63,568 nucleotides of DNA, taken from Psychrobacter sp. (GTDB lineage: Bacteria; Pseudomonadota; Gammaproteobacteria; Pseudomonadales; Moraxellaceae). Numbering within the stretch: position 1 is the first letter of the stretch; each line of letters opens with the position of its first letter. The notes below the pieces were generated by a model. That model was not told the DNA's origin, made no database searches, and saw nothing but the letters and a program-made list of their open reading frames with translations. A program made the translations under genes and the position numbers. Shown piece after piece: positions 60,431 through 63,568 of this stretch. The stretch is from positions 1-63,568 of the forward strand of contig NZ_JAKDJE010000008.1 in NCBI RefSeq assembly GCF_030454045.1, read 5' to 3'.

Positions 60431-61191
60431 TATAACTTTTGATAATGGCCACGGCTTATAAATTCAATAATGCCTTTATCTCGTAATACCTGTAACTGTT
60501 GGCGAATTTTATCTTTTACGTGGTTGTTTTCAGGATGTTTGAGCTGTAACTCATCAGCAAAAGCATAAACCTGATTCAGAGAGAAGTGAGCATCAAGTCG
60601 ATCGATACATTGCCAAACATCTAATGTCCAGCCACGCGACTCTATAGATTGCGTGCGTAAAAATAAGGTTTTTTGGAATTGCTGGGTAACCGACTCTTTA
60701 TCCATAATTTTTTGGTCTTTGACCAAAAATACTTTGCCTGATTCTGGCACTTTTCGTAAGTCAATATTGCAACCCACCCAACCTGCGCGTTTGGCAGTCA
60801 CTGATAAGGGTTTGCGCTTCATAATAATGTCAGGGGTAAAAAACTGCTTGGGAATAATTAGAAAGTTATTAACGGCGTATGCTTTTGAGTAGGTCAAAAA
60901 GAAAAAACTGGGATTGTCCTTACTATTGATACGCTCAACCATCGTCTTGTAAGCGCCATCATTAACGATGTTGCTTAACTTGGCTTTTTTACTTTTTAGC
61001 TCATATTGCTCATTACAATGCGCGCAGTAAAAATCAGCAACAGGTTGACCGTTAGCAAATTCAGTCAAAGGCTGCTCGCTACAATTAGGACAGTAACCAT
61101 TTTCTGTTACCCATGTTTCACTGAGAACACGAATAATCTGTGATTTAGAGTGATAGTTTTTGGCGAGTCTTTGGTCAAAATATAGATTCAT
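60427..61191 (-). CDS. dpnC: DpnI-type methyl-dependent restriction endonuclease
   Basis: Homologue of DpnI (product of dpnC), a type IIM enzyme that cuts GATC only when its adenine is N6-methylated. 254 residues, the same length as DpnI. Conserved at the same positions: PD-(D/E)xK residues D53 (VADF), E64 and K66 (YELKSKK), zinc-ribbon cysteines C34, C37, C56, C59 (YCPNC and YCAHC) and W138 in KRAGWVGCNIDL at the start of the reader region. Further matches: NDGAYKTMVERI near 78-89, NPSFFFLTYSKAYAVNNFLI near 93-112 and the winged-helix end VKDKIRQQLQVLRDKGIIEF near 226-245. Both the catalytic and the methyl-reading domain are complete, so an active enzyme is expected. It requires a host without GATC adenine methylation. 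Convergent with the unknown 164-residue protein. Confidence 0.92.
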   Translation of the reverse strand: MNLYFDQRLAKNYHSKSQIIRVLSETWVTENGYCPNCSEQPLTEFANGQPVADFYCAHCNEQYELKSKKAKLSNIVNDGAYKTMVERINSKDNPSFFFLTYSKAYAVNNFLIIPKQFFTPDIIMKRKPLSVTAKRAGWVGCNIDLRKVPESGKVFLVKDQKIMDKESVTQQFQKTLFLRTQSIESRGWTLDVWQCIDRLDAHFSLNQVYAFADELQLKHPENNHVKDKIRQQLQVLRDKGIIEFISRGHYQKLY

Positions 61192-61361
61192 AATAGAGTG
61201 TCAGCATCGATGGACAGTGATAAAAATACCAGTAAAAGGTGGGAATGTTGAGCCATATAAATCAGTGTATAGACCAAGTTAATGCATAAGCTAAGCAAAT
61301 ACCATTGAAAATCGTACGGTTCAGTGCTAAATTCTAGCAAACATCTGCCTCGCGAGTTGCC

Positions 61362-62642
61362 ATGAGCAAGCCCACACCCAATACACCACCTGAACGTCCC
61401 AATGAGTCGCCGTCAAACAAGCAAGATGGCACAGTCGAGGAGCGTGTAGACACCACGTTACCGGACGCGCAACCAGTGGTAGATAGGGTGCAAGACACGC
61501 CAGCAACCAATGTCTCACTCATCAGTGGCAACAGCAAACCGCGTCAATATAAAGTCAACAATCCCTCGTTTTTTATGCAGCGCGGTTATCAAGTATTGCT
61601 AGTGCTAGGACTCATTGCTGCATTTTTCTTAGTCATGGTGTATCAGACCTTGTTTGGTCGTATCGAGCAGCCGCAGCAAATGGTCACGATTGAGCAAGGT
61701 CAGACGTATTATGGCCTATTGCCGCAGTGGCAAAATCAGATTCCGCTATTTTCGGCCAGCGTAGCCAAGCTATATATCAAGTCGCAAGTCGATGCGCCTT
61801 TGCATGCAGGCATTTATCAATTACCTGAAAATCCAACCATTGCTGAGGCATTGCAAATATTAGAGCAGGGCGCAAAAGCAGCTATGGTAAAGGTGCAAAT
61901 CATCGAAGGCAAAACCTCAAAAGACCTCTATCAAGCGCTGCGTGATAATGACAATATCGAAAAAGAAGTGCTGACCGCCGACAGCGATAATGCCAGCATT
62001 GCACAAGCGTTAGATTTGGCTGGTATATTGCCAGACAGCGTGACTAACAGTAGTGATCCTATCGTCAATCATAATCTTGAAGGTTGGTTTGCGCCCGATA
62101 CCTATTATTATGGTGAAGGGACGAGCGATAAAAAAGTGCTCACGGACCTATATAAACGCCAGCAAAAAGCGCTGACTGATGCGTGGGAAAAACGCGCGCC
62201 TGACCTACCTTATAATAGCCCTTACGAAGCACTAGTAATGGCATCTATCATCGAAAAAGAAACCAGCGTACCAGAAGAGCGTCCGCTAGTCTCTGCCGTA
62301 TTTAGAAATCGCTTGGTTAAAAACATGCGTATGCAGACCGATCCGACCATCATTTATGGTATGGGTAGCCGTTATGATGGTAATATCCGCCGTAAAGACA
62401 TCGATGAAAAAACGTCTTATAATACTTATCAGATTGATGGCTTACCGCCAACGCCAATCGCGCTGCCATCTGCCGCATCTATCGAAGCCACCTTGCATCC
62501 TGCCGATAGCGACGCCCTTTACTTTGTGGCAACTGGTAACGGCGGACATAAATTTACCAATAGCTTGGCTGAGCACAACCAAGCGGTAAAAGACTATCTG
62601 AGCGTCATGCGCGAGAAAAAATCTCAAACACCGCCGCAATAA
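61362..62642 (+). CDS. mltG: Endolytic murein transglycosylase MltG
   Basis: Inner-membrane lytic transglycosylase that terminates nascent glycan strands. Seen: an unusually long, disordered cytoplasmic N-terminus (about 70 residues, P/N/T-rich), one transmembrane segment near 78-98 (GYQVLLVLGLIAAFFLVMVY), LysM-like part near 110-180, and the YceG catalytic domain: GWFAPDTYYYGEG near 238-250, VMASIIEKETSVPEERPLVS near 292-311 with the catalytic Glu, VFRNRLVKNMRMQTDPTIIY near 313-332, YNTYQIDGLPPTPIALPSAA near 352-371. 426 residues. Normally next to pabC; here separated from it by the DpnI island. Confidence 0.94.
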   Translation: MSKPTPNTPPERPNESPSNKQDGTVEERVDTTLPDAQPVVDRVQDTPATNVSLISGNSKPRQYKVNNPSFFMQRGYQVLLVLGLIAAFFLVMVYQTLFGRIEQPQQMVTIEQGQTYYGLLPQWQNQIPLFSASVAKLYIKSQVDAPLHAGIYQLPENPTIAEALQILEQGAKAAMVKVQIIEGKTSKDLYQALRDNDNIEKEVLTADSDNASIAQALDLAGILPDSVTNSSDPIVNHNLEGWFAPDTYYYGEGTSDKKVLTDLYKRQQKALTDAWEKRAPDLPYNSPYEALVMASIIEKETSVPEERPLVSAVFRNRLVKNMRMQTDPTIIYGMGSRYDGNIRRKDIDEKTSYNTYQIDGLPPTPIALPSAASIEATLHPADSDALYFVATGNGGHKFTNSLAEHNQAVKDYLSVMREKKSQTPPQ

Positions 62643-62728
62643 AGCACTTCTTTATCTCTTATAAAACGTATCGTTTATTAAGCGCTATAATCTAACGATA
62701 GCGCTCACCGATGACATAAGGTCATATC

Positions 62729-63460
62729 ATGTCAGTATCTATACAGACCAACGCGCCATCCGTACAACCGAGTACAGCATCGTCCACGCTACTGGAATCA
62801 AATGCTTCACAAACGACGACCGCACCTATTGTAGGGCGGTTTATTAGTTTTGAAGGAACGGAAGGCGTCGGGAAAACCACGGCGATTGTGCAGCTCTGCT
62901 TGCAACTAGAGAAAAACGGTATTCAATACCTTCGTACTCGCGAGCCGGGTGGTAGTCCGTTTGCTGAGCGACTGCGCGATATATTGCTAGATCCTGCGAC
63001 TGAAATTGAGGATGATACAGAGCTTTTATTATTATTTGCAGCACGCTGTGATCATATGCAGCAAGTCATCCTGCCTGCGCTACAACGTGGCACATGGGTT
63101 ATTTGCGACAGGTTTACGGACTCTACTATTGCGTATCAAGGGTTTGGACGCGGACATGGCGATAAAGCGATGCTGACCAAAATTGAGACGCTGATCGAGC
63201 AGTTTGTGACGCAGTTGCCTGAGCTGACTTTATGGCTTGATTTGCCTGTAGCAGAGGGCATGGCACGCGCCAATAAGCGCAGCGCAGCAGATCGCTTTGA
63301 GCAGCAAGCAATGGCGTTTTTTACTTGGGTACATACCGGTTTTAGTCAACTTGCAAGCTCGCATCCTGAACGTATCCAGCGTATCGATGCGTCAGGCAGT
63401 ACTGATGAGGTGAGCGCGCGAATATGGCAGGCAGTCGTAGACAGATTTGATATTAAGTAA
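62729..63460 (+). CDS. tmk: Thymidylate kinase
   Basis: Phosphorylates dTMP to dTDP. Seen: P-loop FISFEGTEGVGKTTAIVQL near 39-57, REPGGSPFAERLRDILLD near 73-90 (DR-type loop), VICDRFTDSTIAYQGFGRG near 123-141, LWLDLPVAEGMARA and LID-region RSAADRFEQQ near 184-193. 243 residues. An N-terminal S/T-rich extension of about 35 residues precedes the kinase fold, more than is usual. Follows mltG by 86 bp as in most Gammaproteobacteria. Confidence 0.94.
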   Translation: MSVSIQTNAPSVQPSTASSTLLESNASQTTTAPIVGRFISFEGTEGVGKTTAIVQLCLQLEKNGIQYLRTREPGGSPFAERLRDILLDPATEIEDDTELLLLFAARCDHMQQVILPALQRGTWVICDRFTDSTIAYQGFGRGHGDKAMLTKIETLIEQFVTQLPELTLWLDLPVAEGMARANKRSAADRFEQQAMAFFTWVHTGFSQLASSHPERIQRIDASGSTDEVSARIWQAVVDRFDIK

Positions 63461-63568
63461 TCATATTTGAGTGAGCATGTTTATCTTGTAAGTAGATTTA
63501 ATAATCAAGCAGATGGGTGTAATGGACAAAATTCATGCTAAAAAGTAGGTGGTAGTCGCTAATGGACA
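63461..63568 (+). other. Window end, possible start of the next gene
   Basis: 108 bp after tmk. ATG at 63523 opens a frame of only nine codons. An ATG at 63562 is cut by the window end; in related genomes holB or a PilZ-domain gene follows tmk, but nothing can be said from seven bases. Confidence 0.3.

Noticed and set aside
63523..63549. ATG opening a frame after tmk
   Set aside because: It stops after eight codons.
1..63568. CRISPR arrays, prophage or intact insertion sequences
   Set aside because: No regularly spaced repeats, integrase, transposase or phage structural gene was seen.

Overview
The window looks like chromosomal DNA of a Psychrobacter-like member of the Moraxellaceae (Gammaproteobacteria). 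This rests on gene content and on protein sequences I recognise (KdsD/KdsA, Pgi, RapZ, DarP, EttA, PlsB, MltG), on moderate GC in the housekeeping part, and on a galU-pgi-(ugd-like)-pgm block that recalls the 3' flank of Acinetobacter capsule loci. No tRNA, rRNA, CRISPR array, prophage or intact insertion sequence was seen.

Region 1 (1-9353) is a visibly AT-rich, tightly packed, co-directional operon. It encodes a CDP-glycerol glycerophosphotransferase-like enzyme, a TPR-like/capsule-transferase protein, a GT4 and a GT61 glycosyltransferase, an EcbF/BcbF-type HAD phosphatase, a nucleotidyltransferase-kinase fusion and a nucleotidyltransferase. It reads as the serotype-specific centre of a capsule locus making a teichoic-acid-like (polyol-phosphate) polymer. 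Region 2 (9354-13741) holds a hairpin repeat, then kdsD-kdsA-kdsB/kdsC (the last two fused), which supply CMP-Kdo for the lipid linker and for LPS. Facing it is a broken single-domain kpsC relic whose own coding sequence forms the shared terminator. Region 3 (13957-20603) supplies sugar nucleotides: galE, galU, pgi, a Ugd homologue without its catalytic cysteine, and pgm on the opposite strand.

Region 4 (20838-57784) is mostly housekeeping: mazG, a ComEA-like helix-hairpin-helix protein, pcnB with a long basic tail, folK, panB, panC, rapZ, darP, dsbA, ubiG-mupP-yciK, a DksA-like zinc finger protein, a COG0523 GTPase, ompR without envZ, tex, two secreted proteins of unknown function, a saccharopine-dehydrogenase-like oxidoreductase, a DUF1328 micro-membrane protein, phhB, a GNAT protein, a desaturase with its ferredoxin reductase, ettA, plsB, ybaK, a CHMI-like tautomerase, a large acyl-CoA dehydrogenase, a FUSC-type membrane protein, aroE and a lipoprotein.

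Region 5 (57788-63460) is the conserved pabC-mltG-tmk group, interrupted by a 2.4-kb restriction island (58771-61191). The island carries a DpnI homologue (same length, with D53, E64, K66, four cysteines and W138 at the DpnI positions), a DpnD/PcfM-like small protein, an uncharacterised 164-residue protein, and a DpnA (GATC adenine methyltransferase) homologue whose 5' end with the DPPY catalytic motif is missing. DpnI cuts only methylated GATC and DpnII/DpnA systems methylate it, so the two are mutually exclusive. The island therefore looks like a fossil of a DpnII-to-DpnI switch, and it is the most interesting part of the window.
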